From NCBI GenBank assembly GCA_017416685.1, contig JAFQBN010000005.1, positions 1 through 64,000 of the forward strand: a stretch of DNA of 64,000 nucleotides, in the 5' to 3' direction. The stretch is from Oscillospiraceae bacterium. GTDB taxonomy: Bacteria > Bacillota > Clostridia > Oscillospirales > Oscillospiraceae. Below are positions 16,114 through 26,482 of this stretch, piece by piece. Under the pieces are notes generated by a model. It did not search any database. It was not told the DNA's origin and saw only the letters and a program-made list of their open reading frames with translations. Both the position numbers and the translations under genes were made by a program. The stretch's first letter is position 1, and the number at the start of each line of letters is the position of its first letter.

Positions 16114-18657
16114 ATGTCCGATACACCCAACACGTCCCCCCGCCCGCGCAGGAGCGCTGCCCGCAAAAAGCGCCGCAGCTCCCGCTCCCGCAAGCTGCTT
16201 TGGGGTCTTGGCACCGCGCTTCTGGTGCTGCTGTCCACCACCGCCATTCTGGCCTGCTTTGCCGCCGTCTACGTCAGGACGGTCATCATCCCCCTGACTC
16301 CGCTGGATCTGAACAACTTCCACACGGGTCTGAATTCGGTACTCTATTACACCGACGATCAGGGCAACGACCGCCAGCTGCGCACCCTCCACGGCGACGA
16401 AAACCGCATCTGGGTGGACTACGCCGATATCCCCCAGCAGCTCATTGATGCCACCGTCGCCATTGAGGATCAGCGGTTCTGGACCCACCCCGGCGTGGAC
16501 TGGAAGCGTACCGCCGCCGCCGTTGTTTATATGTTCACCGGTCAGGATATTCAGGGCGGTTCCACCATCACCCAGCAGCTGATCAAAAATGTCACCACCT
16601 ACAACGACACCACGGTCAAGCGCAAGGTGGTCGAGATTTTCCGCGCGCTGGAATTCACCAAGAATTATTCCAAGGAAACCACCATGGAGTGGTACCTGAA
16701 TTATATCTACATGGGCCGCGGCTGCGACGGCGTTTATACCGCCTCTTATATGTACTTTGGCAAGCCGCTGAGCGAGCTGACGGTGGCCGAGTGCGCCAGC
16801 CTGATCTCCATCACCAACAACCCCTCCCTCTACGACCCCTACACCAATCCCGAGAACAACCTCCGTCGCAAAAATCTGGTGCTGAAAGCCATGTACGACC
16901 AGAAAAAGCTGACGAAAGAGGAGTATGAAGAAGCCAAGGCGCAGGAGCTGGTATTCACCTCCAAAACGGTAGAAAACCCCACCAACGACGCCAACCCCGA
17001 CATCTACTCCTGGTACGAGGAGCAGGTCATCACCGACGTTACCGCCGATCTGGCCCAGGCGCTGGGCGTGGAAGCCGGCGTTGCCCATGAAATGGTGCTG
17101 TCCGGCGGTCTGTCCATCTACACCTGCGTCGACCCCGACGTGCAGGCCGCCGTGGAAGAGGTCTATCAGAACCGGGATAACTTCCCCTGGTCCTCCAGCA
17201 GCGGCCAGCAGCTGCAGTCCGCCATTACGGTCATCGACAACAAGACCGGTGACGTGGTAGCCCTTGCGGGCCGTGTAGGTGAAAAGAACGGCAACCGCCT
17301 GCGCAACAACGCTACCGTGGCCGCCCGTCAGCCCGGCTCCTCTTTCAAACCCCTGTCCGTTTACGCCCCGGCGTTGGAAATGGGCCTTGTCTCCCCCATC
17401 TCCGTCATCGACGACTACCCCTACGAGCTGGTGGGGGGCAACCCCTACCCCGTCAACTCCGGCAACGCCAAATACGCCGGTCTGACCACGGTTTATCAGG
17501 GCCTTACTGACTCCACCAACACGGTGGCTTTCCGCATCCTCAGCGATCTGGTCACCCCGCCTCAGAGCTTCAACTTTGTGGAGCAGCAGTTCAAGATCGA
17601 TCTGGTGGAAGGCATCGAGGTCAACGGCAAATTCTCCTCCGACCTGGATCGTGCCCCCCTGTCCATGGGCGGTCTGACCACCGGTGTCAATACCCGCGAC
17701 ATGGCCGAGGCCTTTGCCGTCTTCCCCAATCAGGGCATCTACACCCCCTCCCGCACCTATACCAAGGTTCTGGACCGCGAGGGCAAGGTCCTGTTGGAAA
17801 ACAAGTCCGTCAGCGAAGTGGTGCTGAAGGACACCACCGCCTACTATATGAATACCATGCTGCAGAACGTGGTCAACGCCGGTACCGGCTACGAGGCCCG
17901 GGTGGACGGCATGCACGTGGCGGGCAAGACCGGTTCCTCCACCAGTGACCGCGACCGCTGGTTCGCCGGCTACACCCCGTACTACACCGCCGTGGTCTGG
18001 ACCGGCTACGAATCCCCCGAGCGGGTACGAAGCAGCGGCAAGAACCCCGCCGCCCTCACCTTCAGCCGGGTCATGAGCCGGGTCCACCGCGGTCTTGCGG
18101 ACAAGAATTTCTTCTCCATCAATGATCTTGTCACCACCGACTACTGTCTGGACAGCGGCCTGCTTCCCACTGACGCCTGCCGGACCGATGTCCGCGGCAG
18201 CCGTGTGCGCCAGATGACTCTGCTGCGTGACGATGCTCCTACCACCTACTGCACCCGCCACGGTGAGGCATCTACCGTCACCGTCTGTCTGGACAGCCCC
18301 ATCCTGAACGATGCGGGCGAGGCCACCGGTCTGTACCATGTGGCCGGCCCTTACTGCCCTGCCGACCGGTGCCAGTCCGTTTCTCTGCTGGGTTACGAGC
18401 GCGAGATGCTGGACTCTGTCACCGCCGGCGATACGGTCTATACCGCCAGCCACCTGCGCGGACAGGGTACCTGCACCGTCCACACCACCGCGCCCGCTGT
18501 GCCGGAGCCGGAACCCGAGCTGCCCGGCGGTCTCATCGATCCTGACGCTCCCAACTGGTCCGGCACCGAAGACCCCGAAACGCCGGACTCTCCCGCTGAA
18601 CCTACCGTTCCCGATGCTCCTCCCGTGGACGAGCCTTTCGTTCCCGCAGCCACTTAA
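16114..18657 (+). CDS. Class A penicillin-binding protein (PBP1A type)
   Basis: A bifunctional cell-wall synthase of 847 residues. A basic cytoplasmic tail (RRSAARKKRRSSRSRK) and one membrane helix are followed by a glycosyltransferase domain with EDQRFWTHPGVD (Glu118) and GGSTITQQL. The transpeptidase domain has the SxxK motif SSFK (Ser409-Lys412), an SxN motif in DSTNT, and KTG at 605-607. The C-terminus has a cysteine-containing extension and a Pro/Glu-rich tail of about 50 residues. The start is the ATG at 16114, after GGAGGTTTTCTT; upstream ATGs have no ribosome-binding site. Confidence 0.95.
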   Translation: MSDTPNTSPRPRRSAARKKRRSSRSRKLLWGLGTALLVLLSTTAILACFAAVYVRTVIIPLTPLDLNNFHTGLNSVLYYTDDQGNDRQLRTLHGDENRIWVDYADIPQQLIDATVAIEDQRFWTHPGVDWKRTAAAVVYMFTGQDIQGGSTITQQLIKNVTTYNDTTVKRKVVEIFRALEFTKNYSKETTMEWYLNYIYMGRGCDGVYTASYMYFGKPLSELTVAECASLISITNNPSLYDPYTNPENNLRRKNLVLKAMYDQKKLTKEEYEEAKAQELVFTSKTVENPTNDANPDIYSWYEEQVITDVTADLAQALGVEAGVAHEMVLSGGLSIYTCVDPDVQAAVEEVYQNRDNFPWSSSSGQQLQSAITVIDNKTGDVVALAGRVGEKNGNRLRNNATVAARQPGSSFKPLSVYAPALEMGLVSPISVIDDYPYELVGGNPYPVNSGNAKYAGLTTVYQGLTDSTNTVAFRILSDLVTPPQSFNFVEQQFKIDLVEGIEVNGKFSSDLDRAPLSMGGLTTGVNTRDMAEAFAVFPNQGIYTPSRTYTKVLDREGKVLLENKSVSEVVLKDTTAYYMNTMLQNVVNAGTGYEARVDGMHVAGKTGSSTSDRDRWFAGYTPYYTAVVWTGYESPERVRSSGKNPAALTFSRVMSRVHRGLADKNFFSINDLVTTDYCLDSGLLPTDACRTDVRGSRVRQMTLLRDDAPTTYCTRHGEASTVTVCLDSPILNDAGEATGLYHVAGPYCPADRCQSVSLLGYEREMLDSVTAGDTVYTASHLRGQGTCTVHTTAPAVPEPEPELPGGLIDPDAPNWSGTEDPETPDSPAEPTVPDAPPVDEPFVPAAT

Positions 18658-18663
18658 ACGCCC

Positions 18664-18693
18664 AAAAGGCCGTCGATCCATCGGCGGCCTTTT
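18664..18693 (+). terminator. Terminator of the PBP gene
   Basis: AAAAGGCCGTCGAT pairs with ATCGGCGGCCTTTT, with one mismatch, just after the stop codon. Confidence 0.8.
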
Positions 18694-18766
18694 CCTCTTG
18701 TGCAAATCATCCACAAACCTTCTTCAAATGCCGCGAAAATTGTCATCTTATTTCCCCTCGGAATGG

Positions 18767-18795
18767 TTGCAACCGGCACATCGCTGTGCTACAAT
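18767..18795 (+). promoter_or_regulatory. Promoter of the ACT-hom-lysC operon
   Basis: TTGCAA (18767-18772), 17 nt and TACAAT (18790-18795). No riboswitch or T-box is visible in the 68-nt leader. Confidence 0.7.
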
Positions 18796-18863
18796 ATACC
18801 ACAGCAGAAAAACAAATGCCTGTCCCCCGCGGACAGGCCCGCATCAAACTGGAGGTAGGTGCC

Positions 18864-19304
18864 ATGAGCAACCAGCCGGAATACTTTATTATAGAGGCGG
18901 ACGCCATGCCCGAGGTTTTCCGCAGGGTCGCTCAGGCCAAGCGCCTGCTTGAGACCGGCGAGGAATCCACTGTCAACAGCGCCGTCCGCGCTGTGGGGAT
19001 CAGCCGCAGCGCATACTACAAGTACAAGGACACGGTCCGTCCCTTTCAGGATATGCTCCACGGCCGCATCGTGACCTTCCACATTCTGCTGCGGGACGTT
19101 CCCGGCGCCCTGTCCGGAGTCTTGAACGTGTTCTCCGGCTGCGGCAGCAATATCCTGACCATCAATCAGGGTATCCCCGCCAACGGCTGCGCGGTGGTCA
19201 CCGCCTCGGCCGAGCTGACCGGCTCCGCCGTGGCCCTGGACGAACTGCTGCGGACCGTGCGCGCTTTCCCTGCGGTTATCAAATGCGAGATCCTGGCAGG
19301 ATGA
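18864..19304 (+). CDS. ACT-domain protein, PheB/UPF0735 type
   Basis: A 146-residue protein. The N-terminal helical part contains NSAVRAVGISRSAYYKYKD (HTH-like). A C-terminal ACT domain begins at GRIVTFHILLRDVPGALSGVL. PheB-type proteins are encoded beside aromatic or aspartate-family biosynthesis genes and probably bind an amino acid as regulators. Here it is the first gene of an operon with hom and lysC, so an effector such as threonine or lysine is plausible but not shown. The ATG at 18864 follows GGAGGTAGGTGCC. Confidence 0.85.
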   Translation: MSNQPEYFIIEADAMPEVFRRVAQAKRLLETGEESTVNSAVRAVGISRSAYYKYKDTVRPFQDMLHGRIVTFHILLRDVPGALSGVLNVFSGCGSNILTINQGIPANGCAVVTASAELTGSAVALDELLRTVRAFPAVIKCEILAG

Positions 19305-19341
19305 CCTGCCTGAACCGAAGATAAATAACGAGGTGACAAAA

Positions 19342-20553
19342 ATGGTAAATGTTGCGATCCTTGGTTTTGGTACCGTCGGCTCCGGCGTGGCGGACGTGCT
19401 GACCATGAACCGTGACCTGATCCGGCAGCGTGCCGGCAAGGAGGTCGCGCTGAAGTATATTCTGGACGTGCGCGAGTTCCCCGACAGCCCCTACAAGGAC
19501 TGCTTTGTCAAGGACTTTTCCGTCATCGAGAATGACCCCGAGGTCGACGTAGTGGTGGAGACCATCGGCGGCGCCACCGTGGCACTGGACTTCACCCGCC
19601 GCGCTTTGGCCGCGGGCAAGAGCGTGGTTTCTTCCAACAAGGAGCTGGTCGCCACCCACGGCTACGAGCTGCTGCAGCTGGCCGCCGAGAAGGGCGTCAG
19701 CTACCTGTTCGAAGCCAGCGTAGGCGGCGGCATCCCCGTCCTGCGCCCGCTGACCAACTGCCTGGCCGGCAACGAGCTGAGCGAGGTGCGCGGTATCCTC
19801 AACGGCACCACCAACTATATCCTGACCCGCATGATCCGCGCCGGCCTGTCCTTTGACCAGGCTTTGAAAGAGGCTCAGGACAACGGTTACGCCGAGCGCG
19901 ACCCCTCCGCCGATATCGAGGGACACGACGCCTGCCGCAAGATCTGCATTTTGGCTGCTCTGGCCTTCGGCCGCCACGTCTACCCCCAGTGGGTCCCCAC
20001 TCAGGGCATCACCGCCATCACCCTGGCCGACGTGGACTACGCCAACTCCTGCGGCTACAAGATCAAGCTGCTGGGCCGCGCTTTGAAGATGGACGACGAC
20101 AAGGTCTGCGCCTACGTCGCTCCCCATCTTGTCAGCGGCGAGAATCCCCTGTCCGGTGTGGAAGACGTGTTCAACGCCATCGCCGCCACCGGCAACGCCG
20201 TGGGCGATGTGATGTTCTACGGTCGTGGCGCCGGCAAGCTGCCCACCGCCAGCGCCGTGGTCGGTGACGTGGTAGACATCGCCAAGGACGTGACCGCCCC
20301 CAAGCGTAACCAGTGGGCCGCCGGTGACGAGGCTATGATCCAGTCCCCCGACTGTCTGTCTTTCCGCTGGTACGTGCGTGCCAACGGCACCATGGATGCC
20401 GCCCGCTCCGCTGTGGGCGACATCACTCCTCTGGCCCGGAGCGGCGCTCCCGCCAGCGAGATCGCGTTCCTGACCGAGTCCATGACTCAGGCTCAGCTGA
20501 ACAGCAAGCTGGCCGGTATGGAGGTCCTGTCCTCCATCCGTGTGCTGGGCTGA
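19342..20553 (+). CDS. hom: Homoserine dehydrogenase
   Basis: Reduces aspartate semialdehyde to homoserine with NAD(P)H, the branch point to threonine and methionine. The 403-residue protein has the Rossmann motif GFGTVGSG near residue 8, SSNKELVA, EASVGGGIPVL and GILNGTTNYIL. The substrate-binding signature is GYAERDPSADIEGHDACRK. The C-terminal part has no obvious ACT domain, so regulation may come from the ACT protein encoded just upstream. The start is the ATG at 19342; the GTG 9 nt before it lies in the ribosome-binding site. Confidence 0.96.
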   Translation: MVNVAILGFGTVGSGVADVLTMNRDLIRQRAGKEVALKYILDVREFPDSPYKDCFVKDFSVIENDPEVDVVVETIGGATVALDFTRRALAAGKSVVSSNKELVATHGYELLQLAAEKGVSYLFEASVGGGIPVLRPLTNCLAGNELSEVRGILNGTTNYILTRMIRAGLSFDQALKEAQDNGYAERDPSADIEGHDACRKICILAALAFGRHVYPQWVPTQGITAITLADVDYANSCGYKIKLLGRALKMDDDKVCAYVAPHLVSGENPLSGVEDVFNAIAATGNAVGDVMFYGRGAGKLPTASAVVGDVVDIAKDVTAPKRNQWAAGDEAMIQSPDCLSFRWYVRANGTMDAARSAVGDITPLARSGAPASEIAFLTESMTQAQLNSKLAGMEVLSSIRVLG

Positions 20554-20579
20554 CACTAATTTAGGAGGTAACAACGAAT

Positions 20580-21803
20580 ATGGCTCTTATCGTACAGAAA
20601 TTCGGCGGCTCCTCCGTCGCCGACCGCGACCGCGTGATGAACGTGGCCCGCATTATCACTGAAACCTATAAGCAGGGCAATGACGTGGTGGTGGTCCTCT
20701 CCGCTCAGGGTGACACGACCGACGACCTGATCGAAAAAGCGAAGGAGATCAATCCCAACCCCTCCAAGCGCGAGATGGATATGCTGCTGACCACCGGTGA
20801 GCAGATCTCCGTGGCCCTGTGCGCCATGGCCATCGAGGGCATGGGCTATCCCGTCATCTCCCTGACCGGCTGGCAGGCCGGCGTAGCAACCGATTCCAAC
20901 TACAGCGCCGCCCGCATCAAGCGTGTGCGTGCCGACCGCATCCGCAAGGAGCTGGACAAGAAGAAGATCGTTCTGGTCACCGGCTTCCAGGGTCTGAATA
21001 AGTATGACGACATCACCACCCTGGGCCGCGGCGGTTCCGATACGTCCGCCGTCGCTCTGGCCGCCTCCCTCCATGCGGACCTGTGCCAGATCTACACCGA
21101 CGTGGACGGCGTTTATACCGCCGACCCCCGCAAGGTCAAGGGCGCCAAGAAGCTGGATGAGATCACCTTCGACGAGATGCTGGAGCTGGCCAGCCTCGGC
21201 GCCCAGGTACTCCATAACCGCTCGGTGGAAATGGCAAAGCGTTACAACGTAAATATGGAGGTCCTCTCCAGCTTCAGCGGCAAACCCGGAACAAAAGTCA
21301 AGGAGGTTGTGAAAACTATGGAAAAAACTCATGTCAGCGGTGTCGCCAAGGACACCAACGTTGCCCGTGTGGCTCTGGTGGGCCTGACCGACAAGCCCGG
21401 TATGGCATTTAAGATCTTCTCCCTGCTGGCCAAGGAAAAGGTCAACGTAGATATTATCCTGCAGTCCATCGGCCGTGACGAGTCCAAGGACATCAGCTTC
21501 ACCGTGTCTCAGGACGATATGGCCCGCGCCGAGGAGGTCATGCGCGCCAATCAGGAGAGCATCGGCTTTGACTCCATCGAGGTCAGCGACAAGATCGCCA
21601 AGATCTCCATTGTGGGTGCCGGCATGGCCAACAACTCCGGTGTGGCCTGCAAGATGTTTGAAGCTCTGTTCTCCGCCGGCATCAACATCAACATGATCTC
21701 CACCAGCGAGATCAAGGTGTCCGTCCTGGTGGACGAGCGTGATGCCGAGAACGCCGTTCAGGCCATCCACGACCGTTTCTTCGGTGAGTTCGCCGAAGCT
21801 TAA
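20580..21803 (+). CDS. lysC: Aspartokinase (alpha subunit), with a possible internal beta start
   Basis: Phosphorylates aspartate, the first step toward lysine, threonine and methionine. The 407-residue protein has the N-terminal kinase motif KFGGSSVAD and two C-terminal ACT domains, one from about ARVALVGLTD and one from ISIVGAGMANNSGVACKMF. These give allosteric control. TAGGAGGT precedes the ATG by about 8 nt. Like Bacillus lysC, the gene contains an in-frame AAGGAGG-ATG signal before the ACT region (see 21318). It is last in the operon with hom and the ACT-domain protein. Confidence 0.96.
   Translation: MALIVQKFGGSSVADRDRVMNVARIITETYKQGNDVVVVLSAQGDTTDDLIEKAKEINPNPSKREMDMLLTTGEQISVALCAMAIEGMGYPVISLTGWQAGVATDSNYSAARIKRVRADRIRKELDKKKIVLVTGFQGLNKYDDITTLGRGGSDTSAVALAASLHADLCQIYTDVDGVYTADPRKVKGAKKLDEITFDEMLELASLGAQVLHNRSVEMAKRYNVNMEVLSSFSGKPGTKVKEVVKTMEKTHVSGVAKDTNVARVALVGLTDKPGMAFKIFSLLAKEKVNVDIILQSIGRDESKDISFTVSQDDMARAEEVMRANQESIGFDSIEVSDKIAKISIVGAGMANNSGVACKMFEALFSAGININMISTSEIKVSVLVDERDAENAVQAIHDRFFGEFAEA
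21318..21803 (+). other. Possible internal in-frame start for an aspartokinase beta subunit
   Basis: Within lysC, AAGGAGG (21300-21306) precedes an in-frame ATG at 21318 by 11 nt. Translation from there would give a 161-residue regulatory polypeptide, MEKTHVSGVAKDTNVARV onward, made of the two ACT domains. Bacillus subtilis aspartokinase II is known to use this arrangement (alpha2beta2). The signal is seen in the sequence; its use is inferred. Confidence 0.5.
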
Positions 21804-21819
21804 TTCCTCACAAAAAAGC

Positions 21820-21859
21820 AAAAAGGTCCCCGGAAGCAACGCTTCCGGGGACCTTTTTT
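21820..21859. terminator. Bidirectional terminator lysC / pgsA
   Basis: AAAAAGGTCCCCGGAAGC pairs with GCTTCCGGGGACCTTTTTT around an AAC loop. Confidence 0.95.
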
Positions 21860-21868
21860 CGCTTAATA

Positions 21869-22417
21869 TCACTTCATAGTAGAGAAAACCTTGCGGTTGA
21901 CCCACAAATATTCGATACCGGAATACAGGGTGGTGATGACGATAACGGCCACGCACAGGGTATTGATGAGACCGCCGATCATGGCCAGGAAGGTCAGATC
22001 GGGCAGCACCAGCATGATGCAGATACAGACCATGGTGGATGCGGTCTTGACCTTGCCGGACCAACCCGCGGCAATGACCTTGCCCAGGTTGGCCGCCTGC
22101 ATACGCAGACCGCTGACGGCAAACTCACGCACAACCACGATCAGCAAGGCCCAGGCAGGCATCTGACCAACTTCCACAAACCACAGCATGGCGGCAACCA
22201 CCAGACACTTGTCCGCCAGCGGGTCCATGAACTTGCCGAAGTCGGTGGTCTGGTTGTAGTTACGGGCCACGTAACCGTCCAGCATGTCAGTCAGGCTGGC
22301 CAGCACAAAAATCAACAGAGCAAGGATACTCGCGAAGGGCGGGTTCAGGTAAAGGACCACCAGAAAGGCGGGGATCATAATGACCCGCAGCAGAGTCAGC
22401 TTATTTGCAGTGTTCAT
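21869..22417 (-). CDS. pgsA: CDP-diacylglycerol--glycerol-3-phosphate 3-phosphatidyltransferase
   Basis: Makes phosphatidylglycerol phosphate in the membrane. The protein has about 182 residues and four to five helices. The CDP-alcohol phosphotransferase signature runs from DMLDGYVAR to DFGKFMDPLADK (DxxDGxxAR...GxxxDxxxD). GGAG is only 2 nt from the first ATG (22423) but 8 nt from the second, so I chose 22417. It follows rimO by a few bases and is cotranscribed with it. Confidence 0.94.
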   Translation of the reverse strand: MNTANKLTLLRVIMIPAFLVVLYLNPPFASILALLIFVLASLTDMLDGYVARNYNQTTDFGKFMDPLADKCLVVAAMLWFVEVGQMPAWALLIVVVREFAVSGLRMQAANLGKVIAAGWSGKVKTASTMVCICIMLVLPDLTFLAMIGGLINTLCVAVIVITTLYSGIEYLWVNRKVFSTMK

Positions 22418-22429
22418 GTTCATTTCTCC

Positions 22430-23755
22430 TTATTCATCGATCTCGCCGGTCAGGTCGCCATCCTGAATGCCGGTAATTAGCACCGGGACAAATTCGCCCG
22501 GCTGTATCCGCCCCGCGGCGGTAAAGTACACGTGTCCGTCAATATCCACCGAGTCGGCATAGGTGCGTCCAACATAGCAGCCTTCCTCTGGGTCAAACCC
22601 CTCGCACAGCACTTCCATCACCGTGCCCAGACGCTGCTCGTTGTACTCGTCCATAATGCGCGACTGCAGTTCCACCAACAGCTCCGTCCGGTGCATAGCC
22701 ACGTCGGCATCCACCTGGTCGGGCAGTCCGGCGGCCTTCGTTCCCTCCTCCGGAGAGAAGGGGAACACACCCGCCCGCTGCAGCCGCTGCCGGGTCAAAA
22801 ACTCACACAGTTCCTCAAATTCCTCTTCCGTCTCTCCGGGCAGGCCGCAGATCAGTGAGGTGCGGATGACCACGTCGGGGATGGCCCGGCGCAGCTTATC
22901 CAGCAGCGCTTCGATGTCCGCCTTGGTTCCCCGGCGGTTCATTTCCCTGAGGATCCGGTCGTTGCAGTGCTGGATGGGGATATCCAGATAGTGCAGGATT
23001 TTCGGTTCGGCGGCGATCACTTCGATCAGCTCATCCGTCACCGCTTCCGGATAGAGGTAGTGCAGCCGGATCCAGCGCAGCGGCAGCTTACACAGCTCCC
23101 GCAGCAGGCCGGCAAGACTTGTCCCATCTTTTTTATCCCAACCGTAGCGGGTGATGTCCTGTGCAATGACGATCAGTTCCTGCACCCCGGACTCCACCAG
23201 CTGCTTTGCCTCGGCCAAAATCGACTCCATGCTGCGGCTGCGGTAGCGGCCCCGCAGCTTGGGAATGATGCAGAAGGCGCAGCAGTTGCTGCAACCCTCG
23301 GCAATCTTCAGATATGCGGTGTAGGGCGGCGTGGTCACCATGCGTGGACCGTCGTCCGCAGTGTTATGTATGTCGCCGAAGAAGGTGGGTTCGTCCCCCT
23401 CCATCAGACTGTTGACGGCATAGACCACGTCGGTGTAGCTGCCGGTACCCAGCAGGCCGTCCACTTCGGGCAGCTCACGCAGGATGTCCTCGGGGTAACG
23501 CTGGGACAGGCAGCCGGCAACCAGCAGTTTGCCCAGCTTTCCTTCGTCCTTCAGCCGGCCCAGCTCCAAAATATTCTCGATGGCCTCGCTCTTGGCCGCA
23601 TCAATAAAGCCGCAGGTGTTCAGCACCGCCACGTCGGCCCCCTCCGGCTCACCGGTCACAACGAACCCGGCGTCCCGGCACAGGGCCATCATCTGCTCGG
23701 TATTGACCAGATTTTTGGCGCAGCCCAGTGAGATAAAGGCTACTGTGTAAGACAT
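22430..23755 (-). CDS. rimO: Ribosomal protein S12 methylthiotransferase
   Basis: A radical-SAM enzyme that methylthiolates an Asp of ribosomal protein S12. In 441 residues it has the N-terminal UPF0004 domain (ISLGCAKNLVNTEQ). The radical-SAM motif is CSNCCAFC (CX3CX2C), followed by IPKLRGRYRSR, and a C-terminal TRAM domain ends in GEFVPVLITG. The start is the ATG at 23755, after AGGAGCGATATT. It is followed by pgsA. Confidence 0.94.
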   Translation of the reverse strand: MSYTVAFISLGCAKNLVNTEQMMALCRDAGFVVTGEPEGADVAVLNTCGFIDAAKSEAIENILELGRLKDEGKLGKLLVAGCLSQRYPEDILRELPEVDGLLGTGSYTDVVYAVNSLMEGDEPTFFGDIHNTADDGPRMVTTPPYTAYLKIAEGCSNCCAFCIIPKLRGRYRSRSMESILAEAKQLVESGVQELIVIAQDITRYGWDKKDGTSLAGLLRELCKLPLRWIRLHYLYPEAVTDELIEVIAAEPKILHYLDIPIQHCNDRILREMNRRGTKADIEALLDKLRRAIPDVVIRTSLICGLPGETEEEFEELCEFLTRQRLQRAGVFPFSPEEGTKAAGLPDQVDADVAMHRTELLVELQSRIMDEYNEQRLGTVMEVLCEGFDPEEGCYVGRTYADSVDIDGHVYFTAAGRIQPGEFVPVLITGIQDGDLTGEIDE

Positions 23756-23778
23756 AATATCGCTCCTAAAAACGCAGT

Positions 23779-24396
23779 TCACTCGTCCGGGTAAATACCC
23801 AGCCGAGCGATGGCACTGCGGATGTCCTCCCACCCATAGCCCCGGCGGGCCAAAGCGTCGGACAGTTTTTTCAATTCTTTGCGGTCAGGCGCTTTGCCCG
23901 CCAGTTTTTTCTGCAAAAAGGCATCGATCGCCTCCGCCGGATCCTCAGCTTCGGCAAGGGCCTCGTCCCAGAGATTTCGGGGCACGCCCCGGCGGTACAG
24001 CTCATCCCGCAGCTTGCGCACGCCGTATCCTCTTGTCTCATAGTGGCGCACCACCTGCCCGGCGTATGCCGCATCATTGAGCAGACCGAGTTCCTCCATC
24101 CGTTTGCAGATGCACCCGATCTCCTCCTCCCCTGCGCCCCACTCTTCGAGCTTGCGCTCCAACTCCCTGCGGGACTGAGGTTTGCGGGTCAGCAGATCCA
24201 GCGTTTTGTGCTTCAGGCCGGCGACATGGGCGGCAGCGGTGAGGCGGGATGCCTCATCCTCCGTCAGTTCCTTGCCTGCGAACAGGGCAAAGTCGATGAC
24301 CTCTCCTTCTCCCACGCGCAGAATGCTGCCATCGTCCAGCACGACCAGCCAGCGGCCCTGCACACGCTGAGAGGGTTTGAGTTCCTCAATGCGCAC
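23779..24396 (-). CDS. recX: Recombination regulator RecX
   Basis: A 205-residue helical repeat protein that limits RecA filament growth. Signs of the family are RKPQSRRELERKL, LNDAAYAGQVVRHYETRGYGVRKL and RRGVPRNLWDEAL. The GTG start lies 2 nt after the recA stop, and GAGGAT within the end of recA supplies the ribosome-binding site. Coupled translation with recA is therefore likely. Confidence 0.92.
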   Translation of the reverse strand: MRIEELKPSQRVQGRWLVVLDDGSILRVGEGEVIDFALFAGKELTEDEASRLTAAAHVAGLKHKTLDLLTRKPQSRRELERKLEEWGAGEEEIGCICKRMEELGLLNDAAYAGQVVRHYETRGYGVRKLRDELYRRGVPRNLWDEALAEAEDPAEAIDAFLQKKLAGKAPDRKELKKLSDALARRGYGWEDIRSAIARLGIYPDE

Positions 24397-24398
24397 GG

Positions 24399-25508
<1,110 letters not shown>

Positions 25509-25589
25509 ACTCGTTCATCCTTTCATCCGGCCTAGAGCCGGTGTTCTATGCTCACATTATCTCAAGCCAGCTGTCCCATATTACGGACT

Positions 25590-26453
25590 TTAGCTTTCGA
25601 TCGTCCCCTGCACCACCCGGGGAATGTCGTTGGTATCGGGGGTAATGACGATGTTTTCAAACCCGTTTTCTGCCATGATCTGGGCCACCTGGTCGGCCTG
25701 ACCGATGCCAACCTCGAAGATGAGGCTGCCGCCCAGACGCAGAGCGGATTTCCATTTGGCGGAAATAAAGCGGTAGAAGTCCAGACCGTCCTCGCCGCCG
25801 TCCAAGGCCATGCGCGGCTCGAACCGGCTGACGGCCACCTCCAGTCCGTCGATATCAGCAGAAGGGATGTACGGGGGATTGCAGGCGATCACGTCGAAGT
25901 CCCACAGGACGGAGGACGGCTGCTCCATAGCATTGACGCTCATGCAGGTCACCCGTGCGTTCAGTCCGTTGCGGCGCACGTTCTGCTTGCAAAGGCGCAG
26001 CGCACCTTCGGACAGGTCGGCCAGCACCACACGGCACTGGGGCGCATTGGCCGCAATGGCAAGGCCCACACAGCCGGTACCGGCACACAGGTCAAGCACC
26101 CGGGCGCCCTCCCCTGCCGCCTGTGCCTTTTCAATGGCCAGACGGGCCAGCACCTCGGTATCGTTGCGGGGGATCAGCACCTCACGGGACACGTCCAGAG
26201 GCAGACCGTAGAACTCCCACTCGCCCACGATGTAGGCCACCGGCTCGCCCTCCAGACGGCGCTGGACCAGCTCCTCCACGCGGCGCTCCAGCTCCCCGGA
26301 GGCGTACAGGGACATGTCCCGGTACAGCTGCTCCCGGGTCTTGTCCGAGGCGTAGCAGATCAGTTCCCGGGCCTCGGTCTGGGCGTCCACCACACCGGCC
26401 TTGCGCAGGCGGTTGCGGGTATCCAAATACAAATTGTTATAGGTGGTTGCCAT
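25590..26453 (-). CDS. prmC: Peptide chain release factor N5-glutamine methyltransferase
   Basis: Methylates the GGQ glutamine of release factors. The 287-residue protein has an N-terminal helical domain, the linker motif EWEFYGLPLDVSREVLIPRNDTE, the SAM loop VLDLCAGTGCVGLAIA, and the catalytic NPPYIPSADI. It follows the DUF1385 gene as in many Firmicutes (yqhQ-prmC), but prfA is not present here. Confidence 0.94.
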   Translation of the reverse strand: MATTYNNLYLDTRNRLRKAGVVDAQTEARELICYASDKTREQLYRDMSLYASGELERRVEELVQRRLEGEPVAYIVGEWEFYGLPLDVSREVLIPRNDTEVLARLAIEKAQAAGEGARVLDLCAGTGCVGLAIAANAPQCRVVLADLSEGALRLCKQNVRRNGLNARVTCMSVNAMEQPSSVLWDFDVIACNPPYIPSADIDGLEVAVSRFEPRMALDGGEDGLDFYRFISAKWKSALRLGGSLIFEVGIGQADQVAQIMAENGFENIVITPDTNDIPRVVQGTIES

Positions 26454-26482
26454 AGAAACACCTCATTCTTTTTCTTAACTAC

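Noticed and set aside
15925..18714. 929-codon open frame opposite the PBP gene
   Set aside because: Shadow of a well-supported class A PBP; it also crosses that gene's promoter and terminator.
18796..18863. Lysine riboswitch or T-box before the ACT-hom-lysC operon
   Set aside because: The leader is short and lacks the conserved motifs.
25509..25589. LexA/SOS box before recA
   Set aside because: GAAC and GTTC elements are present, but not in the CGAAC-n4-GTTCG arrangement, so I do not annotate one.
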